Source: Roseateles sp. (GTDB lineage Bacteria; Pseudomonadota; Gammaproteobacteria; Burkholderiales; Burkholderiaceae_C). From it: a stretch of 64,000 bases of DNA. Position numbers and translations under genes: made by a program. The stretch lies in the NCBI GenBank assembly GCA_019234295.1, contig JAFALK010000028.1, positions 19,870-83,869 on the forward strand. The letters are read 5' to 3'. This document shows positions 18,378 through 26,829 of this stretch, piece after piece. Within the stretch, counting starts at the first letter, position 1. Each line of letters opens with the position of its first letter. Below the pieces are notes generated by a model. It ran no database searches, was not told where the DNA came from, and was given only the letters and a program-made list of their open reading frames with translations.

Positions 18378-20267
18378 TTGAATCACTTCAATCTCGCCCT
18401 GACCGCCGCGCTTGTTTCTGCCGCGCTGCCGGCCCTGGCCGCCGACTTCAAGCCGGTGGACGGCGTGACCGCCAGCGTCAGCGGCACGGCCACTCTGGCC
18501 ACGATGATCCGCATGGAGGATCCCAGTGCCAGCGACTACGCCTTGATCCCCTCCACCAAGGTCGCCGGCGCCACGCCCGGCCAGCTGATCGGCCAGACCG
18601 GCGGCGCTGACCTGAACTTCGCCAATCATCATGCCGTCAGCACCGTGCTCAAGGCCGTGGTGGACCTTGACGTGCATGGCCAGAACCTCGGCCTCTTCGT
18701 GCGCGGCAGCGCCTGGCACGATTTCGTCCTAGGCCATGACGACGCGGCTTACGGCAACTACCCCAACGGCTACAAGACCGGCACGCCGCTGTCGGACGCT
18801 GGATTTACCCCCGAGGCGAAATTCAGCAATGCAATGCTTCGCGATGCCTTTGTGTACGGCAGGTTCGAAAACGCCGAAACGCAGCTCAAGGGCGAAGCGC
18901 GGCTGGGACGCCAGGTGCTGAACTGGGGCGTGTCCCAGTTCTTCAACGGCGGTATTGGCATGGCGACCAACCCCTACGATCTGGCCTCGCAAATGCGGCC
19001 CGGCGCGCTACCGCAGGAATCCCGTCTGCCTTTGGGGATGTTCAGCGTCAAGCTGGATCTGGGCAAGGCCTGGGGCCTGGATGCCTTCGTGCCCTACGAG
19101 TCGCGCGCCAGCAGCCTGCCGGGATGCGGCACTTTCTTCGACACGGCCAGCATCAGCCAGCCGGGCTGCAATCTCGCGGGTGCCGTCGGTGCGCCGATTG
19201 CCGGCACGCCGCTGAACACCATGAACTCGCTGACCGAGCAGGTCGTCCTCACCAGCGGCTTCTACGTGCATCGCAGCGCCGACGTCCTGCCCAGCGGCAT
19301 CGACGGCCAGTTCGGCCTGTCCCTGCGCTACTTGGCCGCGGGCCTGGGCACGGAGTTCAAGGGCTATCTGAGCCGCACCACCCATCCGCTGCCCAACATC
19401 TACCGGGTCACCGTCGAGAACGTCAACGGCGGCACGCTGCCCGCGGGCCTGGCCGGCGGTCTGGCGCGGCTCACCAATCCCAATGGCCTGAGGTACAGCC
19501 TGGTCTACCCCGAGGGAGTCCGCATGGCCGGCCTCAGCTTCGACACCCGCTTGGATGCCGGCTTGCGCGTGTTCGGCGAAATGGCCTACCGCGCCAACCA
19601 GCCCCTGGCCATGGGCGGCACCGATCTGCTGACCGCCTCGCTGCTGCGCGCCCCGACTTCGCTGCTGGCCCTGAACCGCAACTACCTGGCCACGCCGGCC
19701 GGTGCTGCCTTCGACGGCGACGACCGCCATCCGGTCACCACCGCGAACCTGGGCTTCAACAAGGTGTTCGCCAAGGTCCTGGGCGCCGAGCGCATCGTCG
19801 TGGCGGCGGAGGCCGGCTACAGCCATGTGGGCGAGCTGCCCCCGACCACGCAGATGCGCTATGGCCGCGGCTTGGCCTTCGGCGCCGCGCCCTATCTGGT
19901 CAAGGGAACGCTGACGCCTTGCGCCGAGACCGCCCCGGGGCTCAACGGCGTGCCGGGCAAGACCTGCACCTCGGACGGCTTCGTGAGCGAAACAGCCTGG
20001 GGCCTGCGCGGCCGCGTGGCGGCCACCTATGCCAGTGCTTGGCTGGGCGCCGCGCTGACGCCGTCGCTGACGGTTGCCAAGGACATCCAGGGCTACTCCT
20101 ACGACGGCACCTTCTCCGAAGGCCGCCTGATGGCCCGCATGGGCTTGCGCGCCGACTGGGGCAAGGCCTATTACGGCGAAATTGCCTACACACATTTCGG
20201 CGGCGGGAAATACAACCTGCTGGCTGATCGCAGCAATCTGGCCCTGGCCGCCGGTCTCAATTTCTGA
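18378..20267 (+). CDS. DUF1302 family outer-membrane protein
   Basis: About 629 aa. The signal peptide core LNHFNLALTAALVSAALPALA suggests a TTG start at 18378. In-frame ATGs at 18315 and 18294 would add 21 or 28 residues of unlikely sequence, and none of the three has a strong ribosome site. The mature protein has repeated family motifs ([43 protein letters not shown]) and ends LALAAGLNF, a beta-barrel type terminal Phe. It is a close paralogue of the protein at 31045. It heads a rightward operon with CMD, BKACE and MFS genes and is divergent from an AraC gene. Probable role: outer-membrane uptake of the operon's substrate. Confidence 0.88.
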   Translation: MNHFNLALTAALVSAALPALAADFKPVDGVTASVSGTATLATMIRMEDPSASDYALIPSTKVAGATPGQLIGQTGGADLNFANHHAVSTVLKAVVDLDVHGQNLGLFVRGSAWHDFVLGHDDAAYGNYPNGYKTGTPLSDAGFTPEAKFSNAMLRDAFVYGRFENAETQLKGEARLGRQVLNWGVSQFFNGGIGMATNPYDLASQMRPGALPQESRLPLGMFSVKLDLGKAWGLDAFVPYESRASSLPGCGTFFDTASISQPGCNLAGAVGAPIAGTPLNTMNSLTEQVVLTSGFYVHRSADVLPSGIDGQFGLSLRYLAAGLGTEFKGYLSRTTHPLPNIYRVTVENVNGGTLPAGLAGGLARLTNPNGLRYSLVYPEGVRMAGLSFDTRLDAGLRVFGEMAYRANQPLAMGGTDLLTASLLRAPTSLLALNRNYLATPAGAAFDGDDRHPVTTANLGFNKVFAKVLGAERIVVAAEAGYSHVGELPPTTQMRYGRGLAFGAAPYLVKGTLTPCAETAPGLNGVPGKTCTSDGFVSETAWGLRGRVAATYASAWLGAALTPSLTVAKDIQGYSYDGTFSEGRLMARMGLRADWGKAYYGEIAYTHFGGGKYNLLADRSNLALAAGLNF

Positions 20268-20292
20268 AGCGCCCACACGATCAGGAGCCGAG

Positions 20293-20706
20293 ATGAAAGA
20301 CACGAACCGCACGCCCAGCGCCACGCCCCTGTGCGATCAGTTGCGCAGCGCGAACCAGTGGAACGCCAACTGGACACCCTTCGCAGAACTCGATCCGGAA
20401 TGGACCGAGCGCTTCATGGCCATGGCGCTCAAGCCCGTGCTGGCCGGCGTGCTCGATCCCAAGACCGTCGAGTTCCTCGCCATTGCCGTGGACGCTGCCT
20501 GCACCCATATGTACGCGCCCGGCGTGCGCCGCCACATCCGCAAGGCGCTGGAGCTCGGCGCCACGCGCGAAGAGATCCTGGCCGTGCTGCAGCTCACCAG
20601 CGTGCTGGGCATTCACAGCATGAGCCTCGGTGCGCCCATCCTGCAAGAGGAGCTGGCAGCCGCCCAGGTCCGCTCGCGCGGCCACGCCGAAACTCCCGCC
20701 CCCTGA
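20293..20706 (+). CDS. carboxymuconolactone decarboxylase-like (CMD/AhpD fold) protein
   Basis: 137 aa from the ATG at 20293 (GGAGCCGAG upstream). The central part has the CMD pattern: LDPKTVEFLAIAVDAACTHMY, HIRKALELGATREEILAVLQL, then a Gly/Ser-rich helix. AhpD-type proteins have a CxxC pair; here only one Cys is visible in CTHMY, so a peroxidase role is doubtful. It lies between the DUF1302 gene and the BKACE gene with short spacing on the same strand and probably serves the same catabolic route; the substrate is unknown. Confidence 0.8.
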   Translation: MKDTNRTPSATPLCDQLRSANQWNANWTPFAELDPEWTERFMAMALKPVLAGVLDPKTVEFLAIAVDAACTHMYAPGVRRHIRKALELGATREEILAVLQLTSVLGIHSMSLGAPILQEELAAAQVRSRGHAETPAP

Positions 20707-20742
20707 ACGCGGCCCCGTCTGCAAACCTCAAAGGAACGCATC

Positions 20743-21798
20743 ATGCAATTTCTTGACGACTCCCTGCTGCCCGAGAACCAGCAACCCCTGGTCATCCAGG
20801 TGGCACCCTTCGGCCCCCAATTCCTGCCGCGCGATTCGGACGACATCGCCGTCACCATGGACCAGCAGATCCAGAAGGCGGTCGATTGCTACAACGCCGG
20901 CGCCACCGTGCTGCACGTGCACGTACGCGAGGAAGACGGCACCGGATCCAAGCGGCTGAGCAAGTTCAACGAATGCCTGGCGCGCCTGCGCGAGGCCGTG
21001 CCCGAGATGGTGCTGCAAGTGGGCGGCTCCATCTCCTTCGCGCCGGAGGGCGAGGGCGCCCAAGCCAAGTGGCTGGGCGACGACACGCGCCACATGCTGG
21101 CCGAACTCGCGCCCAAGCCCGACCAGGTGACGATCGCCATCAACACCAACCAGATGAACGTCACGGAGCTGCTCACGCCTGAGGACTGCGGCAAGACCTC
21201 TCTGGGCGAGCCGGCGTACTTCGCGGCCTACAAGGAAATGACGATTCCCTCCGGCCCGGCCTTCGTGGAAGAGCACCTGAAGCGCCTGCAGGCGGCCGGC
21301 ATCCAGCCGCACTTCATGCTGGGCGACGTCGGCCAGCTCGAGACCGTGGAGCGCTACATCCGGCGCGGCCACTACATGGGGCCCGTGGTGCTGAACTGGG
21401 TCGCCATCGGCGGCGGCGCCGACGGCCCTAACCCGCGCAACATGATGGAATTCATCAACCGCTGCCCGGAAGGTGCCGTGCTGTCCGTCGAATCCCTGAT
21501 GCGCCATTGCCTGCCCCTGAACACCATGGCGATCGCCATGGGCCTGCATGTGCGTTGCGGCATCGAAGACAACCTGTGGGGCCGCAAGGGCGAGCTGATG
21601 AGTTCGGTCCAGCAGGTCGAGCAGCTGGTCCGTATCTCGCGCGAACTGCACCGGGACGTGGCCACGGGCGCACAGGCCCGGCAGATCTACAAGATCGGCG
21701 AGCACTACCAAAGCGTGGACGAGACCCTGGCCAAGGTGGGCTACGCGCCAAACCGCAAGGCGGGCGAGCGCGGCATGCCGCTGCGCGTTGCCGCCTGA
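20743..21798 (+). CDS. BKACE family beta-keto acid cleavage enzyme (DUF849)
   Basis: 351 aa from the ATG at 20743, with AAAGGAACG as ribosome site. Zinc-binding and catalytic signatures of the family are visible: LHVHVRE (His58, His60, Arg62), MLGDVGQLE, NWVAIGGGADG, SVESLMRHCLPLNTMAIAMG and the C-terminal GIEDNLW. BKACE enzymes condense a beta-keto acid with acetyl-CoA to give acetoacetate plus a CoA thioester; members act on 3-keto-5-aminohexanoate, dehydrocarnitine and others. The substrate here cannot be read from sequence. It is the strongest clue that the operon degrades an organic acid through a beta-keto intermediate. Confidence 0.93.
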   Translation: MQFLDDSLLPENQQPLVIQVAPFGPQFLPRDSDDIAVTMDQQIQKAVDCYNAGATVLHVHVREEDGTGSKRLSKFNECLARLREAVPEMVLQVGGSISFAPEGEGAQAKWLGDDTRHMLAELAPKPDQVTIAINTNQMNVTELLTPEDCGKTSLGEPAYFAAYKEMTIPSGPAFVEEHLKRLQAAGIQPHFMLGDVGQLETVERYIRRGHYMGPVVLNWVAIGGGADGPNPRNMMEFINRCPEGAVLSVESLMRHCLPLNTMAIAMGLHVRCGIEDNLWGRKGELMSSVQQVEQLVRISRELHRDVATGAQARQIYKIGEHYQSVDETLAKVGYAPNRKAGERGMPLRVAA

Positions 21799-21826
21799 TC
21801 GTCGAAGAGAAAGTGCAGAGGCGGCC

Positions 21827-23131
21827 ATGCAGTGGAAGAACAAGCCCTCGGCGATCCTGATCGGACTACTGCTGATCCATGTGATCGCGCACATCGATCG
21901 CAACATGCTGCTGAGCTTCTCACCACAAATCACGAAGGAGCTGGGCCTGAACAACCAGCAGTACGGCTTCCTGACCGGCGCCGTCTGGGTGTTGAGTTTC
22001 GGGCTCATGGCGCTCTTCATGGGCTCGCTGGCGGACCGCTTCAGCCGCACCCGCGTGATGGCATTCGGCGTGCTCGTCTGGAGCGCCTGCACCGCCGCCT
22101 CGGGCTATGCGCACAACTTCGAGCAGATGGTGGCAGCGCGTTTCCTCGTCGCCACGGGCGAGGCGGCGCTGGTGCCGGCCGCCATCTCGCTGCTGAGCGA
22201 GCTGTTCACGGCGCAGCGGCGCAGCACGGCGGTGGGCGTGTTCTTCATCGGCATCCCGCTGGGCATCGGCCTGGCCTTCGTGATCGCGGGCACACTGGGC
22301 ACGACACTGGGCTGGCGCCACACCTTCCTCGCCCTGGGCACGGTGGGCGCGCTCATCACGCTGCCTCTGGTGTGGCTCGAGGACGAGCGCGCGGGGGCAG
22401 AAAGTGCTGAGCGCGGTGCACATTTTGTCCTGCAGGTACGTGCGGTGTGGGCAGCCTTGCAGGGCAGCCGCCCGCTGCGCCAGACCATCATCGGCTTCGT
22501 GCTGGTGCACTTCGCCTTCGCCGGCCTGAGCTTCGTGCAGCTGTGGCTGGTGCGCGAGCGCAGCATGGACGGCGCAAGCATGGCCAGGCAGATGGGCGCC
22601 CTGCAGATCCTGTTCGGCACGCTAGGGGCGGTGCTCGGTGGCGTCGCCAGCGACCGCCTCTCACGGCGCTTCGCAGGCGGCCACGCCACGGTGCTGGCCT
22701 TGATGGTGCTCGTCTGCGCGCCGCTGATGCTGGCCTATCGCTTTGCGCCCCCGGGCTCGGCGCTGTTCTACGTCGGCATGTGTGCAGGCTTCTTCCTGCC
22801 GCTGGCCTGCTACGGCCCCTCCAACGCCTTGATCCAGGCGCTCACGCCGACCAGCATGCGCTCCACCATCACGGGCGCCACGATGATGCTGATCAACGTG
22901 CTCGCCATCGCGCTGGGCAACCTGGCCGTGGGCGCGCTCAGCGACCGGCTCGCCGCTGGCGGCTCCGCCGCGGCCTTGAGCACCGCTCTCGTCGCTACCG
23001 ATGTGCTCGTGGGCCTGGCCCTGTGGTTCTACTGGCGCGCCGCCAACGCCAACGCCAGCGCTGCCCTGCCCCTGGACGCAGGCCCTGCGCGCCTTGCGTC
23101 GATCAATAGGTCATCAGTAGGTCATCAGTAG
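21827..23131 (+). CDS. MFS transporter
   Basis: 434 aa from the ATG at 21827 (MQWKNKPSAILIGLLLIHVI), with AGAGGCGGCC upstream. About twelve membrane helices. The major-facilitator motif A appears between helices 2 and 3 as GSLADRFSRTRV, and its second-half echo as GGVASDRLSRR. It resembles the spinster/organic-acid type. It is the fourth gene of the DUF1302-CMD-BKACE operon and is probably the inner-membrane importer of the same substrate. Its last codons and stop are made by an 11-bp tandem repeat. Confidence 0.93.
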   Translation: MQWKNKPSAILIGLLLIHVIAHIDRNMLLSFSPQITKELGLNNQQYGFLTGAVWVLSFGLMALFMGSLADRFSRTRVMAFGVLVWSACTAASGYAHNFEQMVAARFLVATGEAALVPAAISLLSELFTAQRRSTAVGVFFIGIPLGIGLAFVIAGTLGTTLGWRHTFLALGTVGALITLPLVWLEDERAGAESAERGAHFVLQVRAVWAALQGSRPLRQTIIGFVLVHFAFAGLSFVQLWLVRERSMDGASMARQMGALQILFGTLGAVLGGVASDRLSRRFAGGHATVLALMVLVCAPLMLAYRFAPPGSALFYVGMCAGFFLPLACYGPSNALIQALTPTSMRSTITGATMMLINVLAIALGNLAVGALSDRLAAGGSAAALSTALVATDVLVGLALWFYWRAANANASAALPLDAGPARLASINRSSVGHQ

Positions 23132-23141
23132 GTCATCAGTA
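23109..23141. repeat. 11-bp tandem repeat AGGTCATCAGT x3 at convergent gene ends
   Basis: Three copies of AGGTCATCAGT run through the end of the MFS gene (stop 23129-23131) up to the end of the opposing TauD gene (stop 23136-23138). A unit of 11 is not a multiple of three, so a copy change would alter the C-terminus of the MFS protein. Confidence 0.9.
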
Positions 23142-24035
23142 GGTCGCGTCGCCGATGATGCCGGCCCGCTCCATCTTGCGATGGCAGGGCGGGTAGTCCA
23201 TCACCGCGTAGTGCTGCGTGCTGCGGTTGTCCCAGAAGGCCACCGAGTTGGGCTTCCAGCGGAAGCGAACCTGGAACTCGGGGATGTAGACCTGGCTGAT
23301 CAGGTAGGACAGCAGCTGGCCCGCGCCGGGATTGGCATCCTGGCCAAAGCGCACGTTCTCGGGCCGATGGTAGTTGGTGAAGTGCGTGGTGAAGGCGTTG
23401 ACGAAGAGCACCTTCTCGCCGGTCTCGGGGTGGGTTCGCACCACGGGATGCTCGGCATCAGGGAATTGAGCGCGCAGCGCCAGGCGCTTCTCAATGGGCA
23501 TGGCCGCGCCGAAGCTGGCCTCGATGCTGTGGCGGGCGCGCAGCGGCGCGATGCGCCGGCGGACATCTTCGGGCAGGTGCTCGTAAGCCGCCACCATGTT
23601 CGCCCACATGGTGTCGCCGCCGATCGGCGGGCATTCCACGCAGCGCAGCACGCAGCCGAAGGGCGGCTTTTCGCGCCAGGTGGCGTCGGTGTGCCAGGCA
23701 TTCTCGTAGCGGTCGTTGGGGGTGTCGGGGGACTTGTAGATGCGCACCAGGCCCGGGTGGTCTGGGTCGCTGCCGGCCACGGGGTGGTCTTCCAGTTCGC
23801 CGAAGCGGCGCGCAAAGGCCACGTGCTCTGCACGGCTTATGTCTTGGTCACGGAAGAAAAGTACGCGGTGCTTGAGCAGCAGGGATCGAATCTCGGCCAT
23901 CACGGCCTCGTCCTTGGCGGCCGCGCCGAGGTGGACATTGCCGATCTCGGCGCCGATGGTGCAGGTCAACTGCTCGACCTGCAGGCTGCGGGTCAGCGAC
24001 GCGGCATCGATGATGGCGGGGCTGGGTTGGCTCAT
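23136..24035 (-). CDS. TauD/TfdA-family Fe(II)/2-oxoglutarate dioxygenase
   Basis: 299 aa from the ATG at 24035. The metal triad is clear: WHTDATW (His115, Asp117) and STQHYAVMDY (His275). The 2-oxoglutarate-binding Arg lies in HRKMERAG shortly after. Members hydroxylate taurine, alkyl sulfates, 2,4-D and many other acids. It is convergent with the BKACE operon and divergent from the AraC gene at 24142 (106 bases between starts), which probably regulates it. A first oxidative step feeding the same pathway is a reasonable inference. Confidence 0.94.
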   Translation of the reverse strand: MSQPSPAIIDAASLTRSLQVEQLTCTIGAEIGNVHLGAAAKDEAVMAEIRSLLLKHRVLFFRDQDISRAEHVAFARRFGELEDHPVAGSDPDHPGLVRIYKSPDTPNDRYENAWHTDATWREKPPFGCVLRCVECPPIGGDTMWANMVAAYEHLPEDVRRRIAPLRARHSIEASFGAAMPIEKRLALRAQFPDAEHPVVRTHPETGEKVLFVNAFTTHFTNYHRPENVRFGQDANPGAGQLLSYLISQVYIPEFQVRFRWKPNSVAFWDNRSTQHYAVMDYPPCHRKMERAGIIGDATY

Positions 24036-24141
24036 CGCGTGTCTCCTGAATTCTGACGTTAGCAGTTTGTTCAGCCTGCGGCTTGCGCGCTTGACGCGGC
24101 AGGACCGCGACTTATCATTTCGCGCCACACCGTTCATCCCG

Positions 24142-25164
24142 ATGCCAGTCCTCCTCCGCGCCGCCGCGCTCACGCACTACTCCGAAGTCGCCCGCAGCCT
24201 GGGGCTGGACCCGCGCCGCCTGCTGGCCGACGCGGGTCTCTCCCTGAACGTGCTGAAGGAGCCCGACCTGCGCATCCCGGCCGACCGTGTGGGCGAGCTG
24301 CTGGAACGCTCGGCCGAAGTCTCGGGCTGCGAGGCCTTCGGGCTGCGCATGGCCGAATCGCGCCAGTTGTCCAATCTCGGCCCCGTGGGCATGCTCGTGA
24401 GAGACCAGCCCACGCTGCGCGAGTCGCTGGCTGTGCTCACGCGCTACCAGGTGGTGCTCAACGGCGCCATGGCGCTGGTGATCGAGGAAGCGGCCGGCGT
24501 GGTCGTGATCCGCGAGGAGCTCGCCTTCGGCAGGGCGGGGTCGGTGCGCCAGGGCGTGGAGCTCGCCATTGGCGTGATGCTGCGGCTGATGCGCCAGTTT
24601 CTCGGCCCGCAATGGCGGCCGCGGCGTGTGTGCTTCACGCACGAGGCGCCCCGGGACCTGAGCGTGCACCTGCGCGTATTCGGGCCCTGCGTGGAATTCC
24701 GCCACGACTTCAACGGCATCGTCTGCGCGCGCCAGGACCTGGACACGCCCAACCCCAGCGCCGACCCAGCCATGGCGCGCTACGCCCAGCAACTGCTCGA
24801 CGCCACGCTTCACGCGCAGGAAGCGGAGCAGTCCACCTCCTTGCTCGATGACGTGCGCCACACGGCCCTGCTGCTGCTGCCCAGCGGCCGCTGCAGCATC
24901 GAACAGGTGGCCGATCACCTGGGCATGGTCTGCCGCACGGTGCAACGTCGCCTGTCCGAGGAGGGCACAAGCTTCTCCGAGGTGGTCAACAAACTGCGCG
25001 TGGAGCTGGCGCATCGGCATGTCGAAGGCAGCGACCGCGCCTTGACTGAAGTGGCCGCCCTGCTCGGCTTCTCCGCGCCGAGCGGCTTCTCGCGCTGGTA
25101 CATGGCGCAGTTCGGATGCAGCCCTTCACAGGCGCGCAGTGCCGCGAGGGACAGATCGCATTAG
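24142..25164 (+). CDS. AraC-family transcriptional regulator
   Basis: 340 aa from the ATG at 24142. It has the same architecture as the AraC protein at 17254-18267 and similar sequence throughout (RMAESRQLSNLGPVGMLVRD versus RMAESRRLSILGQLGLLARD). The HTH regions are CSIEQVADHLGMVCRTVQRR and LTEVAALLGFSAPSGFSRW. It is divergent from the TauD-type gene, so direct control of that promoter is likely. Two paralogous regulators flanking one cluster suggest sequential or dual-substrate control. Confidence 0.92.
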   Translation: MPVLLRAAALTHYSEVARSLGLDPRRLLADAGLSLNVLKEPDLRIPADRVGELLERSAEVSGCEAFGLRMAESRQLSNLGPVGMLVRDQPTLRESLAVLTRYQVVLNGAMALVIEEAAGVVVIREELAFGRAGSVRQGVELAIGVMLRLMRQFLGPQWRPRRVCFTHEAPRDLSVHLRVFGPCVEFRHDFNGIVCARQDLDTPNPSADPAMARYAQQLLDATLHAQEAEQSTSLLDDVRHTALLLLPSGRCSIEQVADHLGMVCRTVQRRLSEEGTSFSEVVNKLRVELAHRHVEGSDRALTEVAALLGFSAPSGFSRWYMAQFGCSPSQARSAARDRSH

Positions 25165-25190
25165 GCTCTGACTGCGGCGTGTACAGGGGA

Positions 25191-25206
25191 GCGGGCAAGC
25201 GCCCGC
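25191..25206. terminator. GC hairpin between convergent genes
   Basis: GCGGGC-AAGC-GCCCGC, a perfect 6-bp stem between the convergent ends of the AraC and DsbA-like genes. No T-tract follows on either strand, so it is at best a weak or factor-assisted terminator. Confidence 0.35.
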
Positions 25207-25211
25207 ACAAC

Positions 25212-25817
25212 TCAGCAAACGCTGGCCTCCATCGCTTCCAGCAGCACCTGCGCCGGCTGCGCACCGGACAGCACCTCGCGGCCGTTGAAGACGAAAACGG
25301 GCACGCCGCTGCCGGGCAGCGGGTAGGGAGAGAGTGCCGCTTGCTCGGAAGGCTCGATCCCATGCTCCCTGGCAATGCAGGCCAGGGTGTCCGGGTCACC
25401 GAGATTGGCGCCGCCAAAGAAGTGCGCCTCGAAGAGCGCCTCGATCAGCGACTGCACCGCGCCCTCGCCCTGCTCGACGCGCGCCTGGGCCAGCAGCGCA
25501 TGTGCGCCAGCCGTGTTGGGCATCACGGTCATGGACGCGAAATCAAAATCCAGGCCCGCGCGGCGGCCGGCCTGGCGCACCTGGGCCTGGCGCGCGGACA
25601 CTGCGGCAGCACTGCCCAGGCGCTGGACGTAGAAGGGATGGAAGGGCAGTCCCTCGTCGGGGATGCCGGGCAGCAACTGCAGCGAATGCCAGCGCTGCGC
25701 CACCGCCACGCCCGGATAGCGCTCTCTGAACTCGACCAGCGCCCGCCCCAGTTCGCGTTGGCCGATCAGGCACCAGGGGCAGACGAGGTCGAAGCCGACG
25801 TCGATCGTGAGCTTCAT
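25212..25817 (-). CDS. DsbA-family oxidoreductase (FrnE-like)
   Basis: 201 aa, no signal peptide, so cytoplasmic. The thioredoxin-fold redox motif is CPWC at 13-16 (DLVCPWCLIG) and the cis-Pro region is GSGVPVFVFNG near the C-terminus. FrnE-like proteins include polyketide-type isomerases and 2-hydroxychromene-2-carboxylate isomerase relatives. It is the last gene of a five-gene leftward run with quinone oxidoreductase, MFS, YeiH-type and acyl-CoA ligase genes; 7 bases separate it from the quinone oxidoreductase stop. Thiol-dependent isomerisation or disulfide chemistry in the pathway is inferred. Confidence 0.9.
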   Translation of the reverse strand: MKLTIDVGFDLVCPWCLIGQRELGRALVEFRERYPGVAVAQRWHSLQLLPGIPDEGLPFHPFYVQRLGSAAAVSARQAQVRQAGRRAGLDFDFASMTVMPNTAGAHALLAQARVEQGEGAVQSLIEALFEAHFFGGANLGDPDTLACIAREHGIEPSEQAALSPYPLPGSGVPVFVFNGREVLSGAQPAQVLLEAMEASVC

Positions 25818-25824
25818 GGGCGCG

Positions 25825-26799
25825 TCAGGGGATCAGCACCGTCGCGCCGATGGTTTCGCGCGACTCGAGCGCGCGATGGGCGCTGGCGGCGTCGGCCAGG
25901 GCGAAGCGCTGCTTTGGGCTGCTGACGATCTTGCCGGCCAGCACGAGGTCGAAGAGCTCGTCGGCCATCTTGAGCATGTTCGGCCTCGGCAGCGCGTAGT
26001 CCACCATGGCCGGGCGCGTGACCCACAGCGAGCCCTTGGCGGCCAGCATCATGGTGTCGATGACGACGGGGCCCGAGCTCGTGCCGTTGGAGACGAGGGT
26101 GCCGCGCTTTTGCAGGCAGTCCAGCGAGCCCATGAGCGTGTCCTTGCCGACCGAGTCGTAGACCACGGGCACGCCGCGGCCACCAGTGATCTCCTTCACG
26201 CGCTCGACGAAGTTCTCGCGCTTGTAGTTGATCACGTGGGCGCAGCCATTCGCCTTGGCGATCTCGCCCTTCTCGTCCGATCCCACAGTGCCGATCATGG
26301 TCACGCCGATGGCGCGCGCCCATTGGCAGGCGATCAGGCCCACACCGCCGGCAGCGGCGTGATAGAGGATGGTGTCGCCTTCCTTGAGCGGAAAGACCTG
26401 GCGGAACAGGTACTGGGCCGTCAGGCCCTTCATGATGATGGTGGAGGCGGTCTCGTCGGATATGCCCTCGGGGATGCGGATCAGCACATCGGCCGGCATC
26501 ACGCGGCACTCCGAGTAGGCACCCAGCGGGCCGAACATGTAGCCCACGCGGTCGCCCACGGCCAGGAAGCTCACGCCCTCGCCCACGGCCTCGACCACGC
26601 CCACGGCGTCCGAGCCCAGGCCGCTGGGAAGCGCCGCCGGATAACGGCCGGTGCGGAAGTAGATGTCGATGAAGTTGACGGCGATGCCCGTGTGTCGCAC
26701 ACGCACCTGGCCGGGGCCGGGATCGCCGACCTCCACGGTCTCGAGCTGCAGCACTTCAGGGCCGCCAGTTTGATGAAATCGAATGGCTTTGGAACTCAT
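25825..26799 (-). CDS. NADPH:quinone oxidoreductase (zinc-free MDR family)
   Basis: 324 aa. The medium-chain reductase fold starts HQTGGPEVLQLETVEVGDPG with AVNFIDIYFRTGRYP, the Qor-type substrate region. The Rossmann motif is YHAAAGGVGLIACQWARAIG and VVYDSVGKDT follows. There are no zinc-ligand cysteines, as expected for Qor-type enzymes. Reduction of a quinone or an alpha,beta-unsaturated carbonyl is the family activity; within this operon an enone or enoyl intermediate is plausible. Confidence 0.92.
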   Translation of the reverse strand: MSSKAIRFHQTGGPEVLQLETVEVGDPGPGQVRVRHTGIAVNFIDIYFRTGRYPAALPSGLGSDAVGVVEAVGEGVSFLAVGDRVGYMFGPLGAYSECRVMPADVLIRIPEGISDETASTIIMKGLTAQYLFRQVFPLKEGDTILYHAAAGGVGLIACQWARAIGVTMIGTVGSDEKGEIAKANGCAHVINYKRENFVERVKEITGGRGVPVVYDSVGKDTLMGSLDCLQKRGTLVSNGTSSGPVVIDTMMLAAKGSLWVTRPAMVDYALPRPNMLKMADELFDLVLAGKIVSSPKQRFALADAASAHRALESRETIGATVLIP

Positions 26800-26829
26800 G
26801 GCTAACCTCTTGTTTGAGCGGTGTTGGGA

